A stretch of 64,000 nucleotides of DNA, from NCBI GenBank assembly GCA_022844275.1, contig JALHMB010000014.1:1-64000 (forward strand), written 5' to 3'. The translations under genes and the position numbers were made by a program. Shown piece by piece: positions 8,097 to 16,518 of this stretch. Numbering within the stretch: position 1 is the first letter of the stretch; every line of letters starts with the position of its first letter. The notes beneath the pieces were generated by a model. That model saw nothing but the letters and a program-made list of their open reading frames with translations. It searched no databases and was not told the DNA's origin. The stretch comes from Hyphomicrobiaceae bacterium (GTDB taxonomy: Bacteria; Pseudomonadota; Alphaproteobacteria; Rhizobiales; Hyphomicrobiaceae).

Positions 8097-9446
8097 ATGC
8101 ATCATCTCATCGGGGTTACCAGCAGCGTCGTGGCGGTTGCGGCCGCAATCGGCATGACCATTTCGTTCTGGCCGGGCCCGATTGGGCATGACTACCATGT
8201 GACGCTCGAGGAAGCGGCCTCCTGGCGCTTCGAAGGACACCAGCCTCCTTCAGCAGCTATTGCCACATGGCTGCTGACATTCGGGAGTGCCAATCCCACA
8301 GCTATTTTCGTGCTAAAAGTCGCGACTTACTTCGGTGCGCTCATCATATTCGTGACGTCGCGCAGCGTGCCACCCTTGATCAAGGTGTTGGCGACCGTGA
8401 TTATTTTTTCGCCAACTTTCTTTTATCTCGCACCCATACTTCGCAATAATACTCTTCAATTGGTCTTTTTAGGCATGGCGTTCGCAATTGGGCTTTCAGG
8501 AACCACCACATGGCACACATCCCTTGCGAGCGCTTGCCTCATCACCGCGGTTATGTTCTCCCCGGCGCCCCATCTTGGACATCTCGCTATTATCGTCCTC
8601 TATATGCTGTGGCGTTTTCCTCATTGGCGTCTTCCACGCCTGGCCGTCGGCTCCGTTCTCGCCGCGGCTGCGCTCTGGGTGCCGACGATTGCCATCAAAC
8701 TCGCCGTAACGAACGTAGATCGAAGCTCGACGCTGTATGTCTCGGCTCTGACCGGCATCGGTGGGTTATACAGGTCAGGCGAGAAGACGTGCCTTGGAAC
8801 GAGTATCCTGAGAGACGGCGCGGCATCGCCGGAGGAGGTCTACCGCGAGCACTACGAGCATCCCAAGATCTACATGCCGCTGGTGACCGAGGAAAAGGGC
8901 TTCAAGCTGCCGAAAGACGTACCGCCGGAAGTGCGGGCCGAAGTGATATCTTGCTGGCTATCGACCATTCGGGCTAAGCCTCTGGATTTCGTGAAGGAGC
9001 GTGTGCGCTTGGCGGTCCTGGGAGTGCGTACATCCGCGCTCGAGCCGCCATTCGTTTGGCTGCATCGCAATGGCGCGTTCGAGCTTAACCCCGACTTCCG
9101 AAACAGCGCGAACGATCCATCGCTCAATGCTTTTGCCAGGGGTACGGCTATTTATGGGCAACTTGGGAACACGCTCAAGCTCGGCAACATCATTACTTAT
9201 TTGGCTATTTTTCTTACGACGGCCGTGATCGTTGTAGTCGCTTCGCGGCGTCGGAGGCTGTTTGTGCTCGTGGGCGCCGGCGCCATCTTCGGCTTTATGA
9301 TGCCGCAGCTTCTCTTCGCGCAAGAGACGATGTTTCGGTACTATGTAGAGACCGCTTACGTCGCCTCATGGCTATCACTGGTCAATATCTGGATTCTCGT
9401 CGTGGGTGACGAGCGCTTAGAGCCCGTGCCAAATGGAAATCCATGA
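8097..9446 (+). CDS. Polytopic membrane protein, possible GT-C-type transferase
   Basis: The 449-residue product has about nine or ten hydrophobic segments, starting at residues 8-27 and ending at 410-435, with a soluble stretch at roughly 215-320. Early acidic residues after the first helix (GHDYHVTLEEAASW) resemble the placement of the first catalytic loop in GT-C glycosyltransferases that use polyprenyl-phosphate sugars, but I see no decisive motif. It is followed by gtrA with a four-base overlap, and it is divergent from the glycan operon, so it could be the periplasm-facing transferase of that system (GtrC-like). The family assignment is inference. Confidence 0.75.
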   Translation: MHHLIGVTSSVVAVAAAIGMTISFWPGPIGHDYHVTLEEAASWRFEGHQPPSAAIATWLLTFGSANPTAIFVLKVATYFGALIIFVTSRSVPPLIKVLATVIIFSPTFFYLAPILRNNTLQLVFLGMAFAIGLSGTTTWHTSLASACLITAVMFSPAPHLGHLAIIVLYMLWRFPHWRLPRLAVGSVLAAAALWVPTIAIKLAVTNVDRSSTLYVSALTGIGGLYRSGEKTCLGTSILRDGAASPEEVYREHYEHPKIYMPLVTEEKGFKLPKDVPPEVRAEVISCWLSTIRAKPLDFVKERVRLAVLGVRTSALEPPFVWLHRNGAFELNPDFRNSANDPSLNAFARGTAIYGQLGNTLKLGNIITYLAIFLTTAVIVVVASRRRRLFVLVGAGAIFGFMMPQLLFAQETMFRYYVETAYVASWLSLVNIWILVVGDERLEPVPNGNP

Positions 9447-9901
9447 TGAATTGGATACGTTATAAAGGCTCACATCTGTTTGCGAAGGCCCCACTTTCTG
9501 AAATTCGTGGGGAGGCTCTCCGCTATTTGGGGGTCGTGATCGGAGGACTTATTATCGACTTGACGGTAGTTTGGATTGCGCACCAAATCTTTGCTGCAAG
9601 AATTTCAGTGGCCGTCGTCCTGGGTTTCCTGACCGCAATGCTGATCACTTATCTTGCGCACGAGTTCTGGACGTTTCAATCGGGCCACCGTTGCGCATCT
9701 GCGTCAAAACTGGTCAAGTTCTTCGCAACTTCGGGGGCGACGCTGTCAACTCGACTGGTGTTGATCTGGGCTGCCTCTCCGTTGGCCGAGTTACCGCATG
9801 GTTCGGTTGTCATGCTTGTCATTGCCTTTAGCGGATCGCTAATTGTCGGCTTCCTAACAGCTCGAGTGTTTGTTTTCGGATCAGATGCTGACAGACTATG
9901 A
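9443..9901 (+). CDS. GtrA-like flippase family membrane protein
   Basis: The 152-residue protein has four membrane segments spaced as in the GtrA family: LRYLGVVIGGLIIDLTVVWI, SVAVVLGFLTAMLITYLAHEFW with the characteristic FWTFQS ending, then two more, the last ending ARVFVF. GtrA proteins are thought to move undecaprenyl-phosphate-linked sugars across the inner membrane. The ATGATGA start overlaps the stop of the upstream membrane-protein gene, indicating coupling. With GT2 enzymes in the divergent operon this completes a recognisable Gtr-type set. Confidence 0.82.
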   Translation: MMNWIRYKGSHLFAKAPLSEIRGEALRYLGVVIGGLIIDLTVVWIAHQIFAARISVAVVLGFLTAMLITYLAHEFWTFQSGHRCASASKLVKFFATSGATLSTRLVLIWAASPLAELPHGSVVMLVIAFSGSLIVGFLTARVFVFGSDADRL

Positions 9902-10294
9902 GTTTGCAGTATCGCGATGACCTCGCACAGCCCTCCGCCAAGATGGCTGGAGTCAACCCTCGGGCGCAGACCCGACCTGGCACGGATGCCTTGACGATCG
10001 GTCGACTGAAATAATGATCGTGTAGGCTTTCTCTGCTGAACATTCGACGGTGTGTCCCGCGTGCCGCAATTGCTCAGGGCCGCTTCGGGTCATGAGCACG
10101 CGTCGCGCCGTGCCGCAGCTATGTCCGTTGCACCGTCAAAGCTGCCCGTCGGGGGAGGCGTCGTCCGATTAGGTGAGATCGGAAGTGGATAAAGTCGATC
10201 TCACCCGCCAATTGAAAGCCGAGAAGAGTTGCCATGCCGCTGATCATCGGTGCCCTTTCGTCACCTGTTGAGCGGGTGCCGAATCTTGTGCGAG
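9902..10294. other. Intergenic region with one inverted repeat
   Basis: No gene is supported between gtrA and the convergent zincin-like gene. The only structure I see is the inverted repeat listed separately at 10172-10205. Confidence 0.5.
10172..10205. repeat. 10-bp inverted repeat, operator- or hairpin-like
   Basis: The arms GGTGAGATCG (10172-10181) and CGATCTCACC (10196-10205) are exact reverse complements separated by 14 bases. There is no T-run. It lies 90 bases downstream of the stop of the convergent zincin-like gene at 10295. Confidence 0.55.
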
Positions 10295-10720
10295 TTAGTT
10301 CGGCAAACAGGCCGTTCTGAGCTTGAGCGTCATCGCATCAATGCCGAACGCCGCGTGCAAGTCGGTCCCATAGAACTCCAGCCAGCGCTGTTGAGCCGCA
10401 TATGCGGGTGCCTCACGCGCCACTGGGCACTCGAAGCTCGTACCAGCGCGGTCCTGCAGGTAGTGCACCAGCTCATGAACCAGTACGGACACGTCGGTCG
10501 CATTGCGACTATCCCAATCATCGCGCAGATAGATTGTCCGGTAATGTGCATCGTAAGCACCAAGAACTGTAGGGTCCGCCGGTCGACCGCTCATGCCGCC
10601 ATAATGGATCGCCACGAGTCGGTCCGGCGAAACGTGGCGAACGAGCGGCTGATCCGCCACCAGTGGCAGCGCGAAGTTCAACGAGAGCCACAGCATGATG
10701 GCGTTGATCAAGGGTTCCAC
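10295..10720 (-). CDS. Zincin-like protein with HExxH motif (DUF6647-like)
   Basis: I use the GTG start at 10720, one base after the stop of the upstream transporter gene; this gives 141 residues. A longer frame to 10810 would overlap that gene. A hydrophobic stretch near the start (LINAIMLWLSLNFALPLV) may be a signal anchor. The core carries VSVLVHELVHYLQDRAG, an HExxH zinc-peptidase motif, followed by an acidic stretch EAPAYAAQQRWLE where a third ligand could lie. This matches small rhizobial proteins annotated as DUF6647. Proteolytic activity is not established. Tight spacing suggests co-transcription with the FNT-type transporter. Confidence 0.7.
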   Translation of the reverse strand: MEPLINAIMLWLSLNFALPLVADQPLVRHVSPDRLVAIHYGGMSGRPADPTVLGAYDAHYRTIYLRDDWDSRNATDVSVLVHELVHYLQDRAGTSFECPVAREAPAYAAQQRWLEFYGTDLHAAFGIDAMTLKLRTACLPN

Positions 10721-10721
10721 G

Positions 10722-11603
10722 TCAGTTGCTCCGCGTCGGCTTAAGCTCAGTGACGTGGCCGTGGCCAAGCCAAAGCAGACCACCCGCCACGATTGCCCCG
10801 CCGACCGCATTGCCCGCGGTCACCGCGATGATGTTGCGGGCGAAATCGAGCGACGTTCCGGTGGCGCCGACCATCATCCCGACCGGGATCAGATAGAGGT
10901 TAGCGATCGAGTGTTCGAAGCCGAGCGCAACAAACGCGCTGACGGGAAACATGATGCCGACGAGCTTGCCCGTGGCGCTCTGGCTGGTCATGGCAAGCCA
11001 CACCGCGAAGCAGACGAGCATGTTGGCGAGAATGCCTCTCGCGAACGCCTGCGGCGCGGGCAGCGCGAGTTTGGTCTCGGCGATGCGGATCGCTGTTCGA
11101 TGCAAGGGCTCGGCGTCGTAGATGCCGCTCAAGACAACAAGCCACGCGAGCGCCAGGGCGCCAGCCGCATTGGCAGCATACGACCAAGACCAGTTGCGCC
11201 AGATTTCCCGACCCGTCGTCGTTCCGCGCAGGTGCGAAATCGCCATGAGGCAGTTGCCGGTCGACAGCTCCGCGCCGCCGATGACGACCAGGATCAACCC
11301 AAGGCTGAAGGCCAAGCCACCTAGCCATCGCGTCGGGCCGTTGCCGAGGCTGCTCTCGCTCATCGCAAGCGTCGCCAACGCGCCGCCAAGCCCGATGTAG
11401 AGCCCGCCGAGAACGCCGAGCGACAGGAGCCGCTGGAGCGGGAGCACCGTCTTGGCGCGGCTCCATTTGCAGATGCGGTCTGCAGTCTCAGTCGGTGGAC
11501 AGATCTCGCCCGAACTCGCGGGCGGATGTGCGGCGATCGGGAGCGGCACGACTGTCTTGTCGAATCCGGGGTCCGGTGCGAGGCGGCGCTCACTTATGGT
11601 CAC
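10722..11603 (-). CDS. Formate/nitrite transporter (FNT) family protein
   Basis: The product has six membrane segments and the FNT landmarks GGLYIGLGGALATLA, LSTGNCLMAISHLRG, and a late GFEHSIANLYLIPVGMM followed by GNAVGGAIVAG. FNT channels pass small monovalent anions such as formate, nitrite or hydrosulfide through the inner membrane. The N-terminal tail (about 55 residues before the first helix) is longer than usual. I chose a GTG at 11603 as start, but an ATG at 11669 in the same frame is possible. It probably shares a transcript with the downstream zincin-like gene. Confidence 0.83.
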   Translation of the reverse strand: MTISERRLAPDPGFDKTVVPLPIAAHPPASSGEICPPTETADRICKWSRAKTVLPLQRLLSLGVLGGLYIGLGGALATLAMSESSLGNGPTRWLGGLAFSLGLILVVIGGAELSTGNCLMAISHLRGTTTGREIWRNWSWSYAANAAGALALAWLVVLSGIYDAEPLHRTAIRIAETKLALPAPQAFARGILANMLVCFAVWLAMTSQSATGKLVGIMFPVSAFVALGFEHSIANLYLIPVGMMVGATGTSLDFARNIIAVTAGNAVGGAIVAGGLLWLGHGHVTELKPTRSN

Positions 11604-11747
11604 GGCACATGCTCCCTTAGGCCCATGCGCATGGCCGCGCTGCCGCCGCCGAAGCGACGTGCCGCGCATGCGCTTGGCGCGTTGAGAATGCCGGAGCCAC
11701 CAAGCCAGATGGTTCGGATGGTGGCTCCGACGCTTTCCGCTACACCA

Positions 11748-11960
11748 TCACGTGGCAGTGGCGGAGGGCACGGGCTCGGTTGTTATCAACCGATTGGCCG
11801 GGGACTGGGGCTCGGCGCGCGCGGGGCACCGGGGGAATGTCCGGGACCGCCACGTGTCGACGAGCGCGAATACGAAGCTGACGAGGCCGCCGCCGAAATA
11901 GCGGAGGTGAGCGTCGTCGGGATTGGGGGGCGCGGTGGAGAATCTGGGGCCGTCGGTCAT
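11748..11960 (-). CDS. Possible small protein (70 aa)
   Basis: A 70-residue frame starts at an ATG preceded by GAGAGAG, and reads MTDGPRFSTAPPNPDDAHL then a hydrophobic YFGGGLVSFVFALVDTW. The composition is protein-like, but the C-terminal half is less convincing and I recognise no family. It lies between the FNT gene and the minus-strand copy of the GGGAATAA box, so if real it could be an ECF-sigma target. Confidence 0.35.
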   Translation of the reverse strand: MTDGPRFSTAPPNPDDAHLRYFGGGLVSFVFALVDTWRSRTFPRCPARAEPQSPANRLITTEPVPSATAT

Positions 11961-12103
11961 GGAAGAGCTCTCTCAAATGGTGGCGCGCACTTGTGGTCGT
12001 CCGTAAAATTCAGTCGCTTGAAGTCGAACCTTCAAAAAGCAAAATGGGTATCAGATCGGTATGATTGGTTCGTTCACTAGGCAATATCCATCTGACAGCC
12101 GGG

Positions 12104-12175
12104 TTATTCCCTGATCCCCGAATCTTTTTTCATAGGGGCGCGGGAATAAAAGCAGTCGCGCCGGGATAGATTGTT
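12104..12175. promoter_or_regulatory. Mirrored ECF-type promoter boxes
   Basis: GGGAATAA occurs on the plus strand at 12142-12149, and its exact reverse complement TTATTCCC at 12104-12111. On the plus strand a 16-base spacer leads to ATAGATTG just upstream of the sigma gene; on the minus strand the same spacer leads to ATATTGCC. This looks like two back-to-back -35/-10 promoters read by one sigma factor, probably the ECF sigma encoded at 12214 itself (autoregulation). The boxes are seen in sequence; the sigma assignment is inference. Confidence 0.5.
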
Positions 12176-12213
12176 GAAATAGACTGACCCGGTCTGTCCG
12201 CGAGGGGCCGGGG

Positions 12214-12762
12214 ATGAGCGCTCGAACTCGCTTCGAGGAGTTGGCGTTGCCGCATCGGGATGCGGCATATAACCTCGCCTACTGGATCGTGCGCAACGCC
12301 GATGACGCGGAAGACGTGGTGCAGGACGCCTACCTGCGTGCTTTCAGAGCGTTCGGCGGCTTCAAGGGCGAGGCCATGCGGCCGTGGCTGCTGGCGATCG
12401 TGCGCAACGCGGCGTACCGCCTGCTGCTCGATCGCAAACGCTCGAACAACGTCGTGTCGTACGATTTCACCAATGCCGATGCCGCCGATGGGTCTGATTT
12501 CGCATCGCCCGATCCCACCACAGAGGCGGTTCTCATTGCCGAAGGGGACGCCCGGCGCCTATACGCCGCGCTCGCGCAGCTGCCGCTGGCCTATCGCGAC
12601 GTCATCGTGCTGAGGGAGATGGAGAACTTGAGTTACGTGGAGATCGCCGAGGTTGCGGGCATTGCGATGGGAACGGTGATGTCGCGATTGTCGCGCGGTA
12701 GGGCCCTACTCAGAAAGACAATCGAGCGTCTGAATGCCGAGGATGAGCCGGATGGAGTGTAG
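12214..12762 (+). CDS. ECF-type RNA polymerase sigma factor
   Basis: The 182-residue protein has sigma region 2 at about 11-75 (AYWIVRNADDAEDVVQDAYLRAF, here in two parts, then MRPWLLAIVRNAAYRLL) and sigma region 4 at about 115-170 (LPLAYRDVIVLREMENLSY, then IAEVAGIAMGTVMSRLSRGR). There is no region 1 or 3, so it belongs to the extracytoplasmic-function group. The adjacent overlapping anti-sigma gene supports a regulated pair. It likely drives its own promoter through the box upstream. The stimulus is unknown. Confidence 0.92.
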   Translation: MSARTRFEELALPHRDAAYNLAYWIVRNADDAEDVVQDAYLRAFRAFGGFKGEAMRPWLLAIVRNAAYRLLLDRKRSNNVVSYDFTNADAADGSDFASPDPTTEAVLIAEGDARRLYAALAQLPLAYRDVIVLREMENLSYVEIAEVAGIAMGTVMSRLSRGRALLRKTIERLNAEDEPDGV

Positions 12763-13510
12763 GGAGGCGCGCGTCGCGGTCAGTGCGCTCGTCGACGACG
12801 AATTGTCCGGCGAGCAGAAGCGGCTGGTCGAGGAGCACGTCGCGTCGTGTGCGGCGTGCTCGGCGATCGCGGAAGACTATCGCCGCATCGGCCGCTCGCT
12901 GAAAGCTGCCGCTTTCGTGCGTGCGCCCGCGGACATGGGGGAGCGCATACGACTGCAGATCGCCCGGGAAAGCGGAGGCGACCGGTCGCCTGCGGCCAGC
13001 GGGTGGAGGACCTACGCCAGTCAGGCCGCGGCACTGATGCTCGTCGCCGGCCTCTCAGCGTCCGCTGCGTGGCATCTGGCGACGAAGCGAAGCGCGCACA
13101 ACAGTCTCCAGGGTGACATCCTGTCCGCACATGTCCGTTCGCTGCTGCAAGACAGGCCCACGCAGATTGCTTCCTCGGATCGCCATACAGTAAAGCCCTG
13201 GTTCATCGGGCGCCTGGACTACGCCCCTCCGGTGCGGGATTTAACGGCTGAAGGTTTTCCACTAACAGGTGCGCGCCTGGATTTCGTCGGCGATCGGCGC
13301 GTTGCGTCGATCGTCTATATGCGGCGGCAGCACGTGATCAATCTGTTTGTGTGGCCAGCAGATGCCGGCGCAGCCGTAGAACCCGGGTCATCCGCCGTCA
13401 AAGGATACAACGCGCTGACGTGGACTGCCGATGGTGTCGTTCATTGGGCGATATCTGATCTCAATCTGCCTGAGCTCACGCAGTTCCAATCATTGCTCGC
13501 AGGCCGATAG
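12752..13510 (+). CDS. Membrane-anchored zinc-type anti-sigma factor
   Basis: The gene overlaps the end of the sigma gene by 11 bases. The N-terminus has the zinc-binding anti-sigma pattern, with Cys3, His29, Cys33 and Cys36 (EEHVASCAAC), and a single membrane helix lies at about residues 96-115 (AAALMLVAGLSASAAWHL). The roughly 130-residue C-terminal part would sit in the periplasm and probably senses the signal. It should hold the ECF sigma at the membrane until released. An alternative start at 12743 would add three residues. Confidence in the anti-sigma role is high because of motif, membrane topology and context. Confidence 0.88.
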   Translation: MECREARVAVSALVDDELSGEQKRLVEEHVASCAACSAIAEDYRRIGRSLKAAAFVRAPADMGERIRLQIARESGGDRSPAASGWRTYASQAAALMLVAGLSASAAWHLATKRSAHNSLQGDILSAHVRSLLQDRPTQIASSDRHTVKPWFIGRLDYAPPVRDLTAEGFPLTGARLDFVGDRRVASIVYMRRQHVINLFVWPADAGAAVEPGSSAVKGYNALTWTADGVVHWAISDLNLPELTQFQSLLAGR

Positions 13511-13720
13511 CCGCTACTGGTCCGTCAAGGGCCTGCCCCCTCGCGAAGATGGCTGTCACGTGGTGGCAGTGCGCGCTCGTGAATGGGATGCGGCAGAATT
13601 GGGTCAACGGGTCGCGCTGGTAACCATGGGAAGGAAGAAGTTGCTCGAGACCTGACGCCGATCAAGCCACTGGGATGAATGCGCTCATGCTGGTTTGTCT
13701 CTCAAGCAAGGAGACAAGTC
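13511..13720. other. Intergenic, no gene seen
   Basis: A frame ending VALVTMGRKKLLET before a TGA near 13655 reads somewhat protein-like, but it has no supported start or family. I treat it as decayed or non-coding. Confidence 0.35.
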
Positions 13721-13802
13721 ATGAACGACAACGATCCATCGATCACCGGCAAGCCGGCTCGCCGCCCACCCTGGAATAAGGTAAAGATCATTGATCCAAA
13801 GC
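13721..13802 (+). pseudogene. N-terminal fragment of a tyrosine recombinase
   Basis: After AAGGAGACAAG an ATG opens a frame reading ITGKPARRPPWNK then PKPPR, which matches the N-terminus of rhizobial site-specific integrases (PPWNKGKLIGAKPPLRP...). Similarity stops there and the frame runs on into the start of the MFS gene without integrase features. It is the same family as the remnants at 16174 and 61568. Confidence 0.6.
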
Positions 13803-13898
13803 CCCCGCGTTGCTCGCAGCCTTGGCAGCATGGTCTACGAGAGCCCAATCAACGCGAGCAGCATGGACCTGGGCCGACGGTGAACGAGGGGGCTGAGC

Positions 13899-15092
13899 GT
13901 GGTGCTCGAAGGCCGATGGCTCGTGGCCGCGATGTGCGTGGGACAGGTCGCCAATCTGCTCTCGCACGTGGTGGTCCCGGCCGTGATGGCCCAACATCTG
14001 ATGCCGCTGTGGGGGCTCTCCGCCAGCGAGGCGGGCATTATGGCCAGCGCCTACTCGCTCGGCTACATGGCGAGCGTCCCGCTGCTCATGACGCTGACCG
14101 ACCGCATCGACGCGCGGATTGTACTGCTCGTCGGCTCGGTCGTGATGGGTGCGGCGACGATTGCATTCGGCCTCTTTGCCTCGGGACTGCTCTCGGCATC
14201 ACTGCTGTGGGGCCTTGCGGGGATCGGCTGTGCCGGGGCCTACATGCCAGGTCTTCGCGCCATGACCGACCGTCTCGGTGCCGGCGACCCCTCGCGAAGC
14301 ATCACCCTCTACTCAGCCTGTTTCTCGCTCGGCGTCGGCCTCTCCTTCCTCGCGTCGCAGGTCATCGCAGATGGCTATGGATGGCGCATGGCGTTCGTCA
14401 TTACGGGGATCGCGCCCATCGTGATGGTCGGTGTATGCCTCTTGATGAAGCCCGCATGGCCGGTTCGCCGCGAGCAACGCCTACTCGACTTTCGGCCCGT
14501 GCTTCGCAATCGCCCGGCCATGGGCTACATCCTCGGCTACGGCGTCCACTGCTTCGAGCTGTATGGTTTTCGGACGTGGCTCGTTGCGTTCTGGTCCTAC
14601 ATCATCGCCCGCAGTGGTGGCGATGCCGCGTTGATCGATCCGATCACATTGAGCGTCGTCATTACACTCCTCGCTGTGCCCGCGACTGTGTTGGGGAATG
14701 AGGGCGCCATCCGTGTCGGCCGTCACCGCAGCATTGCGACGGTGATGTGGGCATCGGCGATTGTCGCGTTCGGCGTAGCGCTGCTGATTTCCGCGCCGCC
14801 GGTGTTACTACTTGTGCTCTTACTCGCTTATGCCTTCACGCTTCCCGGTGATTCCGGGGCGCTGACATCGGGCATGGCGATGAGCGCGAATGCATCCGAA
14901 CGAGGAGCCACAATGGCGATGCACTCGATGGTCGGCTTCGGCATGGCCGCGTTGGGTGGCGCGGTGGTCGGGTTCGCAATCGATGCGGCGGGAGGAACAC
15001 AGAGCGACGGGGGCTGGACCGCAGCCTTCGTGGTGATGGGACTGGCGATCGCGCTGGGGCCCGCCGTGATGAGGTGGTCTGCGCGCAAGTAG
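13899..15092 (+). CDS. MFS transporter
   Basis: The GTG start at 13899 follows GAGGGGGC. The 397-residue protein has about twelve membrane helices. The early loop MTLTDRIDARIVLLVGS corresponds to the MFS motif between helices 2 and 3 (GxLaDrxGrr-like), and the helix 4 region reads GIGCAGAYMPGLRAMTDRLG. It probably exports or imports a small molecule across the inner membrane; the substrate cannot be told. It is intact although surrounded by recombinase remnants on both sides. Confidence 0.87.
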   Translation: MVLEGRWLVAAMCVGQVANLLSHVVVPAVMAQHLMPLWGLSASEAGIMASAYSLGYMASVPLLMTLTDRIDARIVLLVGSVVMGAATIAFGLFASGLLSASLLWGLAGIGCAGAYMPGLRAMTDRLGAGDPSRSITLYSACFSLGVGLSFLASQVIADGYGWRMAFVITGIAPIVMVGVCLLMKPAWPVRREQRLLDFRPVLRNRPAMGYILGYGVHCFELYGFRTWLVAFWSYIIARSGGDAALIDPITLSVVITLLAVPATVLGNEGAIRVGRHRSIATVMWASAIVAFGVALLISAPPVLLLVLLLAYAFTLPGDSGALTSGMAMSANASERGATMAMHSMVGFGMAALGGAVVGFAIDAAGGTQSDGGWTAAFVVMGLAIALGPAVMRWSARK

Positions 15093-15231
15093 TCGAATGG
15101 ACACCTCCTAACAATCAGGATCTGATCTTCTACCGGGAGGTGGGGCAAAGCGCGTAACACTTGGAATGAATTTCCCGCATTGTTAAATATATTGAAGCGG
15201 CCATACCCTATTATGACAGCCTGGAGGTTCG

Positions 15232-15776
15232 ATGTCCCGCCGCATCGGTACGCCCGCGTTAGCACCGACGATCAGGATCTCGCGATCCAGAATGCTGCCC
15301 CTCGAGAAGGATGGCTGCGCGATCGTCTTCAAGGAGAAGCGATCCGGCAACCAAGCGCGATGGCAGGGACCAGCTACAACTCGCATTAAAGGTGCTGATG
15401 AAGGGCGACAGCCTGGTGGTGACCCGACTTGATCGCCTCGGCCGGCCCTTGCGTGACCTCGCCAACATTGCTCACGAGATCGAAGCTCTCGGCGCCAACT
15501 TGCGCGTACTCGAGCAAAGCGTCGACACAGCGACGTCTGCACTTCTTCGACATGCTGGCGGTCTTTGCGCAGTTCGAGACCGACGTTCGGCGCGAGCGGC
15601 AAGCAGAGGGCATCGTGAAGGATGCGGGCATCTACACCGGTGCAAAGCCGCGGATCAATCGCGAACGAGTTCTGGCGCTCGTCGCCACGGGCGTCGGTCC
15701 AGCGGCAGCCGCCCGGGCACTCGGGGTATCGCGCATGCCCATCTATCGGATCCTCGATGAACACAACAAAGCCTAG
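15232..15776 (+). pseudogene. Serine recombinase (resolvase) with several frameshifts
   Basis: A resolvase/invertase family protein can be read only by changing frame at least three times: MSRRIG, then YARVSTDDQDLAIQNAA (catalytic Ser region), then DGCAIVFKEKRSG, then a long piece GDSLVVTRLDRLGRPLRDLA, then MLAVFAQFETDVRRERQAEG and a C-terminal helix-turn-helix ending ARALGVSRMPIYRILDEH. All parts of a full-length ~190-residue enzyme are present in order, so it is a recently broken complete gene. It cannot make an active enzyme without frameshifting. Confidence 0.85.
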
Positions 15777-16173
15777 GACCAGCTCGAGCACGTTCGGTCA
15801 GCGCTGCCCTGGTAAGGTACGCGGGCCGAATAGCCGGTTGCCAAACACTGCTTACGCTCGCTGTGGCGCCGTGGCGCCAGTCCGACGTACGGCTGCCATT
15901 TCCTCGGCACGTAGGCTTAGATCCGAGATCGCGAGTCCGGCCTCGCCGGTTCGCCGGGGCGTCGGCGGCCCTCTGCGCGATGCGCGCTGTGGCCCCGAAA
16001 GCTGACATAGGCCTTCGGGCGAGATGGGCCACAAGCGGTCATGGCCACCTACCCACGCCAGACTGGACGAAAAGGTCGCTCGATCCCCAATAGCGGCCAT
16101 CGCGTGGGTCTTAATCGGCGGGGTGGCAAGCGCCGCCCGCCACGTCCGGAGTCGGAGGAACTTCGTAGACCGA
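15777..16173. other. Intergenic, no gene seen
   Basis: The stretch has several overlapping open frames on both strands typical of GC-rich non-coding DNA. I see no ribosome site or family match. It separates two recombinase remnants. Confidence 0.45.
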
Positions 16174-16475
16174 TCAGTTGTCGACCTTCTCTGCGACCTC
16201 GTCGACCTCGATACCGAGGTAGCGGACGGTACTTTCGATTTTGAAGTGCCCGAGTCGGAGCTGCACCGCGCGGAGATTCGCGGTTCCCCAATAGATCCGC
16301 CCTGGCCTGCCGACCTTCTTCCTCGCGGTTTGCTGTCGACGGCGAGATCGAAGAGGGCAAGATCGCGTTTCTTGCCCTCGATCTGAGGCTTGGTCCGGAT
16401 CGACCAAACGTGTCTCTGCCGCCGTGGCGGCTTGACGCCGACGCGTTACCCTTGTTCCAGGGGATGCGGACGGAC
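16174..16475 (-). pseudogene. Internally deleted tyrosine recombinase
   Basis: Reading the minus strand, the remnant runs IPWNKGN, then in another frame VKPPRRQRHVWSIRTKPQIE and KKRDLALFDLAVDSK, then jumps in yet another frame to NLRAVQLRLGHFKIESTVRY and LGIEVDEVAEKVDN before the stop. The N-terminal part and the C-terminal catalytic part (His of LGH, Tyr of VRYLG) are present. The middle, including the first catalytic Arg, is missing. This is one of three remnants of the same integrase family in the window. Confidence 0.75.
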
Positions 16476-16518
16476 TGGTCCTAGGCAGAGGTTAAGCTAG
16501 ATAGCGGACTGGCGCCGC

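Noticed and set aside
13803-14701. Plus-strand frame running from the integrase fragment through the MFS gene
   Set aside because: Only the first part (13721-13802) has integrase-like sequence; the rest is an out-of-frame shadow of the MFS transporter.
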